Positions 55,785-64,000 of a stretch of DNA of 64,000 nucleotides are shown here, one piece after another. The DNA lies in NCBI RefSeq assembly GCF_029689945.1, contig NZ_CP121451.1, forward strand, positions 6,448,001-6,512,000. Reading direction: 5' to 3'. Every line of letters starts with the position of its first letter. The stretch's first letter is position 1. The translations under genes were made by a program, and so were the position numbers. The notes below the pieces were generated by a model. The model was not told the origin of the DNA, ran no database searches, and was given only the letters and a program-made list of their open reading frames with translations. This stretch comes from Paenibacillus amylolyticus (GTDB taxonomy: Bacteria > Bacillota > Bacilli > Paenibacillales > Paenibacillaceae).

Positions 55785-55826
55785 AAAAGCTCTGTCCTGT
55801 GCAAAATTCGCATGACAGAGCTTTAT
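55785..55826. terminator. terminator after the cyclophilin gene
   Basis: AAAGCTCTGTC (from 55786) pairs with GACAGAGCTTT (55814-55824), with an A-run before and a T-rich tail after. It can serve both neighbours. Confidence 0.75.
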
Positions 55827-55893
55827 ATATTGGTTTCAATGATAGCGGTTACATATATGACTTTATAAAAAATGACCTCTTCCGGCATCATCC

Positions 55894-56004
55894 TCAATAC
55901 ATCCATCCCATCAAACGTAACCAGCCGATAATCGCAATCCATAACGGGCAGCTAAAGGCAACACCCCATGCAAGCCCTTTCAGTAAACCACGGTTTACTT
56001 CCAC
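55894..56004 (-). CDS. small membrane protein, 36 aa
   Basis: GTG 56004 has AAAGGAG nine bases upstream. The product starts MEVNRGLLKGLAWG and has one hydrophobic segment (AFSCPLWIAIIGWLRLMGW). It is not recognised. The plus-strand open frame in the same place lacks a ribosome site and is rejected. Confidence 0.5.
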   Translation of the reverse strand: MEVNRGLLKGLAWGVAFSCPLWIAIIGWLRLMGWMY

Positions 56005-56204
56005 GAACAACGACTCCTTTCTCCAGGGAATAGTCGCAGTATCGGTAATAGTATATGATTTTATACTCGATTTCATTCGCCACGCAACCCTTGTTTTCCT
56101 GCTTTTGTTCTGCAGTTTCATGGAATGCATTCCGGGAACCTGATATACTATGACTACTGTACGATAAATGGAACCTGATTCATGTTTGGAAAGGAGATTT
56201 TCCT

Positions 56205-56468
56205 ATGGCAAAATCCAAAAAACGCCCCCCTGCCCCTAAAGCAGCAGTAGCGCAGGATAAACCTACAACACTGAAAGATCTGCTTAGCAGTGAGGTGCTG
56301 GAGAAGCTGAAAGCTCAGGCAGATGAGGCGAAGGCTGCCGAGGCGGCACTTCAAGAGCAGGAACGTCAGCAAGCAGAAGAAGCTCGCCAAGCGGAGCAGA
56401 AGCGCCGGGATAACGACTTCGAATATCTGCTGAATAACAGCGCTATGGACTGGAAAAAACATAAGTAA
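56205..56468 (+). CDS. yqkE: YqkE-family protein
   Basis: This 87-residue protein has the pattern of Bacillus YqkE: a Lys/Pro-rich start, TTLKDLLSSEVLEKLKAQ, a long charged helix rich in Ala, Glu and Gln, and a C-terminal FEYLLNNSAMDWKKHK. The function is unknown. AAAGGAG lies eight bases before the ATG. Confidence 0.75.
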   Translation: MAKSKKRPPAPKAAVAQDKPTTLKDLLSSEVLEKLKAQADEAKAAEAALQEQERQQAEEARQAEQKRRDNDFEYLLNNSAMDWKKHK

Positions 56469-56677
56469 GTATCGGGCATGACCTGAGGGAGTTTCTGACC
56501 ATCCACATGCCAAAATAATATTACAGCAGACAAATCATGCACATGATCTGCTCACAGAACAGGGCCACCTTGCGGTCCTGTTCTTTTGATATGGACACAT
56601 ATGATTCATCCGTCTTGAGCCGGGTATGTAGAAGTAGAGCGTACAACGATAATCTAACCCATACGGAGGGATCAGAG

Positions 56678-57472
56678 ATGACTGAACAACGTTTGGAAGG
56701 AAAAGTCGCGATTGTAACTGGAGGTGGATCGGGTATCGGTCAGGCTACCGCTATTCGTTTCGCCGAGCATGGAGCCAAAGTGTGCATGCTGGATCGTACA
56801 CCCGAAACTGCAGAGGAAACAAAGCAGATGATTGAAAAGGCTGGCGGAGAAGCGTATGTGATCGAATGTGATATCTCCAAACCGGACAATGTGCAGAAGG
56901 CGATCAATCAGGCCGCGGCTGAGGCGGGTAAATTGGATATCATATTTGCCAATGCCGGCATTAACGGAACGATGGCCCCGATTGAAACGATGGAAGTGGA
57001 GGACTGGGATCAGACGATGGAGATCAATATGCGCGGAACGTTCGCAACCGTCAAATATGCCATCCCCCATCTGAAAGAACATGGTGGCAGCATTATTATC
57101 ACCAGTTCCATCAACGGTAACCGGGTCTTTTCAGGAATTGGATTTTCTGCATACGCTTCCAGCAAGGCAGGACAAACTGCGTTTACGAAGATGGCTGCTC
57201 TGGAGCTGGCCCGTTATAAAATCCGTGTAAACGCTGTCTGCCCGGGAGCCATTGATACCAACATTGATGATAACACCTACCCGTCCGATGATCTGAAAGA
57301 ATTACAGATTCCTGTTGAATTCCCTGAGGGTCATGAACATCCACTTAAGGGCGAACCTGGAACGTCGAAACAAGTGGCGAACCTCGTTCTGTTCCTCGCT
57401 TCGGATGAAGCTTCTCATGTTACAGGTACACGAATTTACGTGGATGGTGCAGAATCTCTGCTCCGTGGTTAA
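56678..57472 (+). CDS. SDR-family oxidoreductase
   Basis: This 264-residue short-chain dehydrogenase has the cofactor motif TGGGSGIGQA, NAG in the fourth strand, and the catalytic Ser in ITSSINGN and YASSK. Asp at the end of the second strand (MLDRT) points to NAD rather than NADP. The C-terminal segment HVTGTRIYVDGAESLLRG is typical. The substrate is unknown. GGAGGG precedes the ATG at 56678. Confidence 0.9.
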   Translation: MTEQRLEGKVAIVTGGGSGIGQATAIRFAEHGAKVCMLDRTPETAEETKQMIEKAGGEAYVIECDISKPDNVQKAINQAAAEAGKLDIIFANAGINGTMAPIETMEVEDWDQTMEINMRGTFATVKYAIPHLKEHGGSIIITSSINGNRVFSGIGFSAYASSKAGQTAFTKMAALELARYKIRVNAVCPGAIDTNIDDNTYPSDDLKELQIPVEFPEGHEHPLKGEPGTSKQVANLVLFLASDEASHVTGTRIYVDGAESLLRG

Positions 57473-57517
57473 TATATCAATATAAAGCTGGCCCCATTCA
57501 GGGGCAACGACGCTAAA

Positions 57518-57562
57518 ATATCCCGCAAAAGATCTGATCCGGTCAGATTACTGCGGGATGTT
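57518..57562. terminator. bidirectional terminator between SDR and YwaF-like genes
   Basis: ATCCCGCA (57520-57527) pairs with TGCGGGAT (57552-57559), with an inner ATCTGA/TCAGAT stem and T-runs on both sides. Confidence 0.8.
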
Positions 57563-57622
57563 TTATTTATAAGACGTCTATAGTAATACAACACGACCAG
57601 ACGCCAGCTACAGGGTATACAT

Positions 57623-58383
57623 CTATACCGCGGAGCTTTCCCCTTTTTCACACGATGCTTCAACCGGTCTGGAATGGCAAAGAGCACGATGTACATCAGC
57701 GAGAACAAGACGAGCGCAAGGATCTCTTCCCCAAGAATATACACGGGATACGGACCTAACATATCAAGCACCGAGGGTGTACTTGGTTTATATCTCAAGA
57801 ACATGTAATTCGCGTCAAGCAGGACATCTACAACGTATACGATTAGTGCTGCGACATTCACAAATATCATCGAACCTGCGACAGATCTCCAGCCAGGTCC
57901 CAGCTGTTCCACCCAGGTCATGTAAAGTAGAGCCAGGATGATACAGGCATGAGCGACGAAAAATTGAATGAATCGAAAATGTGCATAACCATAACCGAGA
58001 TTGGGAGTAAGGATCGCCATCAGAGCTCCCGCAATGCCTGCAAACAGCAGTGCTGAATGTAACAGTCGACTGCGTGTCAGTAGTACCAATGCCGATAATA
58101 ATAGTGACAAACTGCATAGTTCGAGTGGCAATGACGTCTGCAGGCTCCATACACCGCCATAGAGGTACCAGAGCTGTAACACGATTTCACAGCCGAACAT
58201 GACACAGGCGAGAACGATCCGCAGTATACGGCGTGCCCTCTCAGACCAGGATTGAAGCTGGTGTCGAAGCAAAAACATCAGTACAATCAATGCTGTAATG
58301 AAACTAATGGTTACGATATGTGAAGTGGAGAACAGAATAAATGGCTCTGCATCATACGGGTCCAGCCATGGTGGATACACCAT
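57623..58383 (-). pseudogene. YwaF-like (TIGR02206) integral membrane protein, frameshifted at its end
   Basis: The product would be about 254 residues with seven to eight membrane helices (HIVTISFITALIVLMFLL; FFVAHACIILALLYMTW; GEEILALVLFSLMYIVLFAI). Residues PLELCSLSLLL and NYMFLRYKP are typical of the YwaF group, whose function is not known. As read, translation runs through the downstream terminator to 57469. One added G in GGGG near 57647 gives a tail ending KKGESSAV and a stop at 57623, upstream of the terminator. That is clearly the better model. Confidence 0.75.
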
Positions 58384-58599
58384 ATCTCTCTTCTCTCCTT
58401 TACGATGATCTTGGCAACAGTACCTCTCTTTAATGTTAACTTTTTCATTTTGCCATTGAATGAAAAAGCTGTCCAGTTGGAATTCTAAATAAGCATTGTA
58501 ATTTAAATATCTTTATGTTAAGATAAATCCAGAACCAAAACAAACAAAAAGTTAGTAACTTTCTTAAACGGAAATCATCTAAAATACACTCAAAACTTG

Positions 58600-58813
58600 T
58601 TCAACTAAACTTTTACACGATAACGGAGAAGACAGAAATAACTTGAAGAAGCGGAGCTAAAAGCTTTCTGAAAGAAAGCTGCATCGGAAGCATACACTTC
58701 GCCTTTATCCCCGGATTTCCCCTTTCAGAAAGGAATCAAAAAATCTGGGGATAACAGCGATCGGAAGATTGTTCTGTCATCGGAGTATCAGTGTAAATAA
58801 TCCTTAGTTGAAC
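58600..58813 (-). repeat. dispersed repeat of about 215 bp, copy 2 (inverted relative to copy 1 at 48593)
   Basis: Its complement matches copy 1 over most of its length, including a 23-bp identical block (58657-58679) and TTTACACGATAACG (58611-58624). Ends carry GTTCAACTAAA and TTAGTTGAAC. The element stops 26 bases before the dioxygenase start. It fills most of the gap 58384-58839; the remainder is AT-rich upstream sequence of the YwaF-like gene. Confidence 0.75.
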
Positions 58814-58839
58814 ATATAACCTAACTAGGAGGAATAATT

Positions 58840-59814
58840 ATGCAAATCAAAGGACTTCACCACGTATCCGCGCTAACCGCACATGCCGATCAGAACTATC
58901 GTTTCTACACCAATGTCATGGGTCTGCGCCTGATCAAAAAAACTGTCAACCAGGATGATGTGTCCGTCTACCATCTCTTCTATGGCGATGAGAAAGGCAA
59001 TCCAGGTACAGAACTTACCTTCTTCGAGATTCCGATGGCTGGACAGACTCGTGAAGGTGTGAACAGCATCTCGGCAACGTCACTGCGTGTTCCAAATGAT
59101 GCGGCACTTACGTACTGGCAGCAACGTTTTGACGAATTCGAAGTACCGCATGGAGAGATTGTGGAACGCGGTGGTCGTGCCACGCTCTCGTTCACAGACT
59201 TTGAAGGACAACGTCTGATTCTGGTCTCGGATGAAAACAATGCAGGTGTCGCCGGGGGTAAACCATGGGATCAGAGCCCGGTGCCTGCCGAGTATGGCAT
59301 TGTTGGTCTTGGTCCCATCCATCTTACGGTAGAAGATGCTTCCCTTACCGCTCCGGTTCTTACCGAACTGCTTGGTTTCAGAGCGAAAGGAAGTTACCCT
59401 GCCTTTACTCCCGGTCAGCCTGATGTACTCGTTTTTGAATCTGGTGAGGGTGGTAGCGGCTCCGAGGTACATGTTGAGGAACGTAATGACCTTGCCCAAG
59501 AACGTCCTGGACGTGGCAGCGTACACCACGTTGCTTTCCGTGTGGATAATGAGGAAGAACTGAAACAATGGGTGGAACGGGTCCATAACTTCCAATTCCC
59601 GAACTCCGGTTTTGTAGATCGTTTCTACTTCCGCTCCCTGTATTTCCGTGAAGCAAACGGTATTCTGTTTGAGCTTGCAACCGACGGTCCGGGATTTGAT
59701 ACAGACGAAGAAATGGAGCATCTGGGAGAATCGCTTGCCTTGCCTCCATTCCTCGAAGGTCGCCGCGCTGAGATTGAAGCGAACCTGAAACCACTGGATA
59801 CCGTGATCCGCTAA
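58840..59814 (+). CDS. ring-cleaving dioxygenase (glyoxalase/VOC fold, MhqO-like)
   Basis: This 324-residue protein has two VOC modules, each with metal-binding residues: the N-terminal one begins GLHHVSALTAHADQNYRFYTNVMGLRL and the second has GLGPIHLTVED and RGSVHHVAFRVDNEEE. Glu in NGILFELATD completes the site. Bacillus MhqO/MhqA-type enzymes act on hydroquinones or catechols and are part of quinone stress defence. AGGAGG lies eight bases before the ATG. A dispersed repeat lies just upstream. Confidence 0.85.
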   Translation: MQIKGLHHVSALTAHADQNYRFYTNVMGLRLIKKTVNQDDVSVYHLFYGDEKGNPGTELTFFEIPMAGQTREGVNSISATSLRVPNDAALTYWQQRFDEFEVPHGEIVERGGRATLSFTDFEGQRLILVSDENNAGVAGGKPWDQSPVPAEYGIVGLGPIHLTVEDASLTAPVLTELLGFRAKGSYPAFTPGQPDVLVFESGEGGSGSEVHVEERNDLAQERPGRGSVHHVAFRVDNEEELKQWVERVHNFQFPNSGFVDRFYFRSLYFREANGILFELATDGPGFDTDEEMEHLGESLALPPFLEGRRAEIEANLKPLDTVIR

Positions 59815-59870
59815 TATCCGTAACTGGCATGTAATTCAGCAAAAAGATTTCAATTCAAAACAAAAATAAA

Positions 59871-59939
59871 ACGATGTTCACCAGGCAACGCTGAATACCG
59901 GTTACGGTTCAGGAATCCCTGGTGAATCATCGTTTTTTT
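59871..59939 (+). terminator. terminator after the dioxygenase gene
   Basis: AACGATG..CACCAGG pairs with CCTGGTG..CATCGTT around a long loop with inner pairing and runs into seven T residues. Confidence 0.8.
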
Positions 59940-59993
59940 ATGTTTATGCTTGCCTTGCCCCTTCTGTAAGGTGGCAAACTTGCAGATTGTGTT

Positions 59994-60700
59994 TTACTTC
60001 GTCAGATAAGATGTTGTGAGCGGTACAAACAGTGCCGAACCTGGATCTTCAGACACAATCTCGACATAGACAGCGTCTGTACCTTTAACGTCCACATCCA
60101 GACTCATCATACCGCTTTCTGGAGTGATATTGAACTTTTTGAGTGTCGCGAGATCCTGATCATAGATATGAATCTCCTGATTTCCTGTTAGCGCGGCAAG
60201 TTCCAAGTGTAGCGAAGAATACTTTTTACCCGTATTAATCTGGATGTCGTCCCCTGTTTTGAAGGATCATTATGCAGATAAACATCCTTGTAATCCTTGC
60301 CTTTATATGTGGTATCCTTAGGATCTTTGGTGTGCCATGCGGTAGATCCCAGTACGGATGTTCCAAGTGCACTCAGCGTTACCTTTCCGCTGGTTACGGG
60401 CGCGGATCCATTCGTTCCACCGATCAGGACGGATGAAGTTGCACTGTCATAATTGATTTCAGTTCCAAGCAGTGTTCCAACCGCACGAACTGGCAAATAC
60501 GTTGTTCCGTTATACGTGATCGGCAATACGGTCTTGCCGTTAGCATCCTTCGCTGTCACGGTCTCACCATTCAGTTTCAACGTGATTTTGCTATTCAAAT
60601 ACGCTTTGATCTGCTCCAACCCTGTTGCTGCAAGCGCACCTGTCCCGATCCCAAGCGTTAATGTGCCCACCATCAAACCCAGTACAACTTTCTTCTTCAT
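59994..60700 (-). pseudogene. secreted stalk-domain protein (copper amine oxidase N-terminal-like), frameshifted as read
   Basis: The intact product would be about 235 residues: signal peptide (ends near GALAATG), then a stalk domain of the kind labelled copper amine oxidase N-terminal (LKLNGETVTAKDANGKTV, YLPVRAVGTLLGTEINYDSAT) and a beta-rich C-terminus (NQEIHIYDQDLATLKKFN, DAVYVEIVSEDPGSALFV). The break is in GGGG near 60257; one added G restores GDDIQINTGKKYSSLHLEL. There is no oxidase domain. It is probably an envelope protein of unknown role. A GGGGGG site lies six bases before the ATG at 60700. Confidence 0.8.
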
Positions 60701-60813
60701 TAAAATCCCCCCTGAACGTAAAATGATTTGTCCTTTATACATTTAAACGACTAAAGTGATAATGTCAATTGTTTACTGCATTTTTAGGACATAGTTCCTA
60801 TCTGTGGGCAGCA

Positions 60814-60854
60814 CAAAACGAGGCTGTATGTCCCAATTTTTTTCAGCCTCGTCC
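60814..60854 (-). terminator. minus-strand terminator
   Basis: ACGAGGCTG (60818-60826) pairs with CAGCCTCGT (60844-60852), and on the minus strand is followed by TTTTG. It lies 120 bases past the stop of the gene at 60977-61822. Confidence 0.6.
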
Positions 60855-60976
60855 TATTCCCGGCTGCCCGTCAAGGCAGCAAGCTAGATATTCTTTGCAC
60901 ATGTTTATCTGGCAGAACTCCGCTTTTTCAAGAGAACTGCCAACCCTCGTCACCCCAGTGGGGTTACACGACGATA

Positions 60977-61822
60977 TCAATCAAAGGATTCATAATATTC
61001 TTCCTCATACACTTCCATGCTGTATTTCACATTAGAGGCTTTCCACTCGCCATCCTGATACTCATAAGCGAATGTCAGATCACCCGCGTATAGAGCCGCA
61101 CCGTAAGATCCTGCTGCGGATACGACGAGTTGACCATTTTCCACGCTGTAATAGGTTACTCCACCGAATTTCAACTCTTTGTTATATACGCCGCCATTCG
61201 TATCCTCTTCAATACGCAAAGGTTCTGCTGGAACGCCATCAACAGCGACATCCACATCCACACGATCTGCGCTAACCGCAACTTTCGATGTCACATGCTG
61301 TTTCGCAATTTCGTCCAGAGATTGCATCTTCATCTCTTCCAGCGTTACCCGATCAATGATACGTGCTTGTCCCAAATAAATGCCTGTTCCATGACCTTCC
61401 GTGTACAAAACAACAATCTCTTTCTGGCCGTCTCCATTCAGATCCAGTTCGTGCACTTCGGGTTTGTACGACCCGCCTTCTCCCTGCCAATCCCTAAATT
61501 CTCTTGTCTTGCCGTCCACTTCCAAAATCATGCCGTTGTATATATATCCTGAACCCTCCTCTTTCATCGGGTATAATCTGACGTTCTCATTCTCTGGAGC
61601 TACCGAAACGTATTCCTCTTTCACGGGGGTCGATTCCTGTGTTGTCTTTGCTGCATCATGCAATTTATCTATATTGGAAGCCTCAACCGCTGCGGTCTGG
61701 CTGGATTGATCATCTATATTAAGCTGTTTTTGCGATTCATTCATGGTTCTGGCAGCCGAAGTTGTACTTATCGTAGCCACCGCCAAAATAATCATCAGCA
61801 GGATACCTGTCCAAGTTTTCAA
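60977..61822 (-). CDS. secreted or membrane-anchored protein of unknown function
   Basis: The TTG at 61822 has AAAGGAG nine bases upstream and gives 281 residues. An N-terminal hydrophobic segment (TWTGILLMIILAVATIST) is followed by a Ser/Thr/Gln-rich linker and a folded domain. That domain contains LDLNGDGQKEIVVLYTEGHG, a pattern seen in FG-GAP/VCBS-type calcium-binding loops. The C-terminus is very acidic (MEVYEEEYYESFD). No enzyme motif is seen. Confidence 0.7.
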   Translation of the reverse strand: MKTWTGILLMIILAVATISTTSAARTMNESQKQLNIDDQSSQTAAVEASNIDKLHDAAKTTQESTPVKEEYVSVAPENENVRLYPMKEEGSGYIYNGMILEVDGKTREFRDWQGEGGSYKPEVHELDLNGDGQKEIVVLYTEGHGTGIYLGQARIIDRVTLEEMKMQSLDEIAKQHVTSKVAVSADRVDVDVAVDGVPAEPLRIEEDTNGGVYNKELKFGGVTYYSVENGQLVVSAAGSYGAALYAGDLTFAYEYQDGEWKASNVKYSMEVYEEEYYESFD

Positions 61823-62020
61823 TATACTGGGCTCCTTTATCTGGTGTGATAATCCTATTATATCTTCATTTATCGCCCGCAAGTTGCGAATTTGTTAATC
61901 TTTCATAAAATAATCTTTACAAATTTCCGTTTTCACGAAAGAACGTTCGGTTTTAACCAGAATAAGCAAATTCTCATGCCAAAAAGATTCTTAAAAAGCA
62001 AAAAAAATACCGAACACAGC

Positions 62021-63298
62021 TTAAGGCTGCATCCGGAATGCTTTGGTTTTGTCCAATAACCGATCGGTTAATTGTCTCAGTTCTTCAGCCGAGGATGAAA
62101 TCTCCTCCATGATGGCTGTCTCTTCGTGTGCGGCATCCATGATTCGTTTCGCCTCATCCGAGAACGATCCGGCTTTCCCCTGGATCTTCTTCACATGACC
62201 ATGGGTTTGTTCCACCCGTCCGGTCTGCTCTGCGATCTTGGAACCGATATCATGTGCACCCTTCATAAATACTTCCACCGTGCCTGTCAGTTCGTGCAGC
62301 GTCTGATCCACAGAGATGGTCCGCTCCGATTCATTCACCACGAGACCATGCTGCTCATGAGACAGTTGCACCGTCTCTCTGATCCGCTGCTGCACACGAC
62401 TAATCAGCTCATTAATACGATGTACCGATTCCTTACTCTCGTCTGCCAGCTTGCGGATCTGCTGCGCCACGACTGCAAAACCAGAACCTTCCTCGCCAGC
62501 GCGTGCAGCCTCAATGGAAGCATTCAGGGCAAGCAGCCCTGTTTCCTCAGCAATATTTTTGACAGACTGGGTAATGACCTCGATATCGGAAGCTTCCTTC
62601 TCCAATAGCAGCATGATGTCGCGTGAACGATTGTGCGACTCGGCCAGCTCGTCCATGCCTTTCATCAGCGATGAGAAGGTCTGTTTGGTATGATCGACCG
62701 ATCGTTCCATCTGACCGGACATCTCCGTCATGTCCATGGACTGACCATGCATACGCTGGAAATCGTTCAGCATCTCATCCGCCGTGATTAGAGATTGATG
62801 GGAGGTAACCTTCTGCTCTTCTACCCCTACCGCAATATGATCCACCGCTTCAGACATCATCTCGATCTGCTCCGCAGCTTGGGTAATCGCTTCACTAAGC
62901 GACTGTGCATTCTGTGATGTGGTTCGTGTGCTATCCGCGATATCGTTTACAATACTTCGGAGATTAGAAACCATTACACGGAAAGCATCATATAATACCG
63001 TAAGTTCATCCTGTGTACGCCGCTGCGGAATCTCTGTTGTCAGATCGCCGGATGAAACCTGTTGCGCCGCACGAGACAGATGAACAATCGGACGAGTCAG
63101 CCAGCGTGAGGCAAACCACCCGAGAATTCCGTTCCAACATACCCCCATGATCAGGATAATCGATATGTATACCCAATTCGGAATATCTAACGTAATCCAG
63201 TCTTTGACAAAAAATATAAAAAAGCCGCTAGTTCCGTACGTAATAATCGAAATCAGTACCAGACCTGCGACAGTCTTTGCTCCTAAAGTCCATTTCAT
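62021..63298 (-). CDS. methyl-accepting chemotaxis protein without large external sensor domain
   Basis: This 425-residue receptor has two closely spaced membrane helices ([21 protein letters not shown] and [20 protein letters not shown]), a loop of only about ten residues, a HAMP domain ([22 protein letters not shown]) and a signalling domain with tip [21 protein letters not shown]. The lack of an external domain suggests it senses the membrane or an internal cue, perhaps energy or redox state. A candidate Fnr site lies 54 bases upstream, which would fit oxygen control. Confidence 0.88.
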   Translation of the reverse strand: MKWTLGAKTVAGLVLISIITYGTSGFFIFFVKDWITLDIPNWVYISIILIMGVCWNGILGWFASRWLTRPIVHLSRAAQQVSSGDLTTEIPQRRTQDELTVLYDAFRVMVSNLRSIVNDIADSTRTTSQNAQSLSEAITQAAEQIEMMSEAVDHIAVGVEEQKVTSHQSLITADEMLNDFQRMHGQSMDMTEMSGQMERSVDHTKQTFSSLMKGMDELAESHNRSRDIMLLLEKEASDIEVITQSVKNIAEETGLLALNASIEAARAGEEGSGFAVVAQQIRKLADESKESVHRINELISRVQQRIRETVQLSHEQHGLVVNESERTISVDQTLHELTGTVEVFMKGAHDIGSKIAEQTGRVEQTHGHVKKIQGKAGSFSDEAKRIMDAAHEETAIMEEISSSAEELRQLTDRLLDKTKAFRMQP

Positions 63299-63351
63299 GT
63301 GCACACCCCGTAGTCCTTTTTCCTATTTTACCAATGAAGTACCAAATTTCA

Positions 63352-63380
63352 TGTGATATACATCACTGAAAACGTTCTAT
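63352..63380. promoter_or_regulatory. candidate Fnr box with adjacent weak cre-like site
   Basis: TGTGATATACATCACT (63352-63367) matches the Bacillus Fnr consensus TGTGA-N6-TCACT exactly in both half-sites. TGAAAACGTTCTAT (63367-63380) matches the cre consensus at 12 of 14 positions. Both lie in the 332-base gap between the chemoreceptor and aspA, which otherwise shows no gene. Confidence 0.5.
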
Positions 63381-63630
63381 CCGCCCCATATTTACCGTTT
63401 ATGCATGACCTCTCTACCATGAAGCGCATAATATATAAGACAAGCTTAGCTGCCCCTCCTTTCTCATAAAATTGAATAATATTCCATTTAATATCCCTAA
63501 TTTTATTTATTATCGGCACAAGAGGCCAAATGATTTAGATTGGCATCCATTTTGCTTAAATGATATACTGAGTGCGCTTCGGCATAGCCGGAGCTGACCT
63601 ATTTATTGGATGCCACTGGAGGCGAACGAA

Positions 63631-64000
63631 ATGTCTACTATGTCCACAAGGACGGAGAAAGATTTTATCGGTGAAAAAGAAATTCCGGCTTATGCCTATT
63701 ACGGCATTCAGACGGTGCGGGCCGTGGAGAACTTCCCGATTACCGGCGTTCCGGTACACCGGGAGCTGATTACAGCTCTGGCTGCGGTGAAAAAAGCAGC
63801 GGCAATGACGAATATGGAACTGAAAATGCTGCCAAGCAAAATTGGCGAAGTGATCGTCATGGCAGCTGAAGAAATGATGAAAGGCCATCATCTGGATCAT
63901 TTTATTGTAGACTCCATTCAGGGCGGTGCAGGCACCTCCATGAATATGAATATGAACGAAATTTTGGCCAACCGCGGGCTGGAGCTGTTAACCAAAAGCA
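63631..64000 (+). CDS. aspA: aspartate ammonia-lyase (C-terminus outside window)
   Basis: The first 123 residues are visible. TEKDFIGEKEIPAYAYYGIQT is the typical aspartase start, followed by NFPITG and DSIQGGAGTSMNMNMNEILA, a substrate-binding segment of the fumarase/aspartase superfamily. The enzyme reversibly splits aspartate to fumarate and ammonia. GGAGG lies eight bases before the ATG. The rest of the gene runs off the right edge. Confidence 0.92.
   Translation, partial: MSTMSTRTEKDFIGEKEIPAYAYYGIQTVRAVENFPITGVPVHRELITALAAVKKAAAMTNMELKMLPSKIGEVIVMAAEEMMKGHHLDHFIVDSIQGGAGTSMNMNMNEILANRGLELLTKS

Noticed and set aside
55775..56143. Plus-strand open frame of about 120 codons after the cyclophilin gene
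   Set aside because: It runs through a terminator hairpin, lacks a ribosome site and overlaps a better small minus-strand gene.
57469..57622. C-terminal 50-residue extension of the YwaF-like protein
   Set aside because: It translates through a bidirectional terminator. One missing G in GGGG explains it and gives a natural stop at 57623.

Overview
The window looks like a Paenibacillus chromosome (Bacillota). The evidence is strong Shine-Dalgarno sites, frequent TTG and GTG starts, YesN-type AraC regulators, LplB/YtcP-type ABC importers, an S-layer-homology protein, a secreted GH9/GH48 cellulase pair, and interspersed repeats that I recall as typical of that genus. No rRNA, tRNA, CRISPR array or prophage was recognised.

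Layout. 1-6.1 kb is an arabinan locus: two GH43 arabinanases, a sugar ABC importer and an ArsR-type regulator. 6.3-13.6 kb holds a WYL regulator, DinB, YdeI-like, AraC and GH43 genes and a membrane-bound AraC sensor-regulator. 13.8-23.5 kb is one long leftward operon: two LplB/YtcP-type permeases, a lipoprotein binding protein, GH29 alpha-fucosidase, a CBM9-like protein, a large transglutaminase-fold protein and a GH18 enzyme. None of the four processing proteins shows a signal peptide, which suggests import and cytoplasmic breakdown of a fucosylated, GlcNAc-containing glycan or glycopeptide. 24.5-31.6 kb has an SLH protein, a heterodimeric ABC exporter behind a leader-peptide attenuator, an Lrp regulator and an MBL hydrolase. 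32.1-34.7 kb is a second arabinose locus: GH51 divergent from a paralogue of the first ArsR protein. 34.9-42.7 kb has an NlpC/P60 hydrolase and the GH48 and GH9 cellulases, separated by a MITE-like insertion. 43-48.4 kb has chemotaxis, LCP, acyltransferase and secreted proteins. 48.6-58.8 kb is a roughly 10 kb segment bounded by inverted copies of one dispersed repeat. It holds an isoprenoid-synthase-like protein ending in an NHLP-type RiPP leader and short tail, a convergent multi-TM histidine kinase, small proteins, an MFS pump, a cyclophilin and an SDR. 58.8-64 kb has a ring-cleaving dioxygenase, two secreted proteins, a chemoreceptor and the start of aspA.

The most unusual item is the gene at 48865-50106. 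It has two Asp-rich motifs like those of isoprenyl synthases, and an NHLP-like leader followed by a 14-residue tail with one Cys and one Trp. That Trp is third from the C-terminus, as in ComX pheromones. It may be a self-contained prenylated-peptide system.

About twenty otherwise well-conserved genes are broken as read. Most breaks behave like a single missing base in a short homopolymer, usually G or C. This pattern fits sequencing error better than gene decay. These genes are typed pseudogene here only because the frame is interrupted; most are probably intact in the organism.
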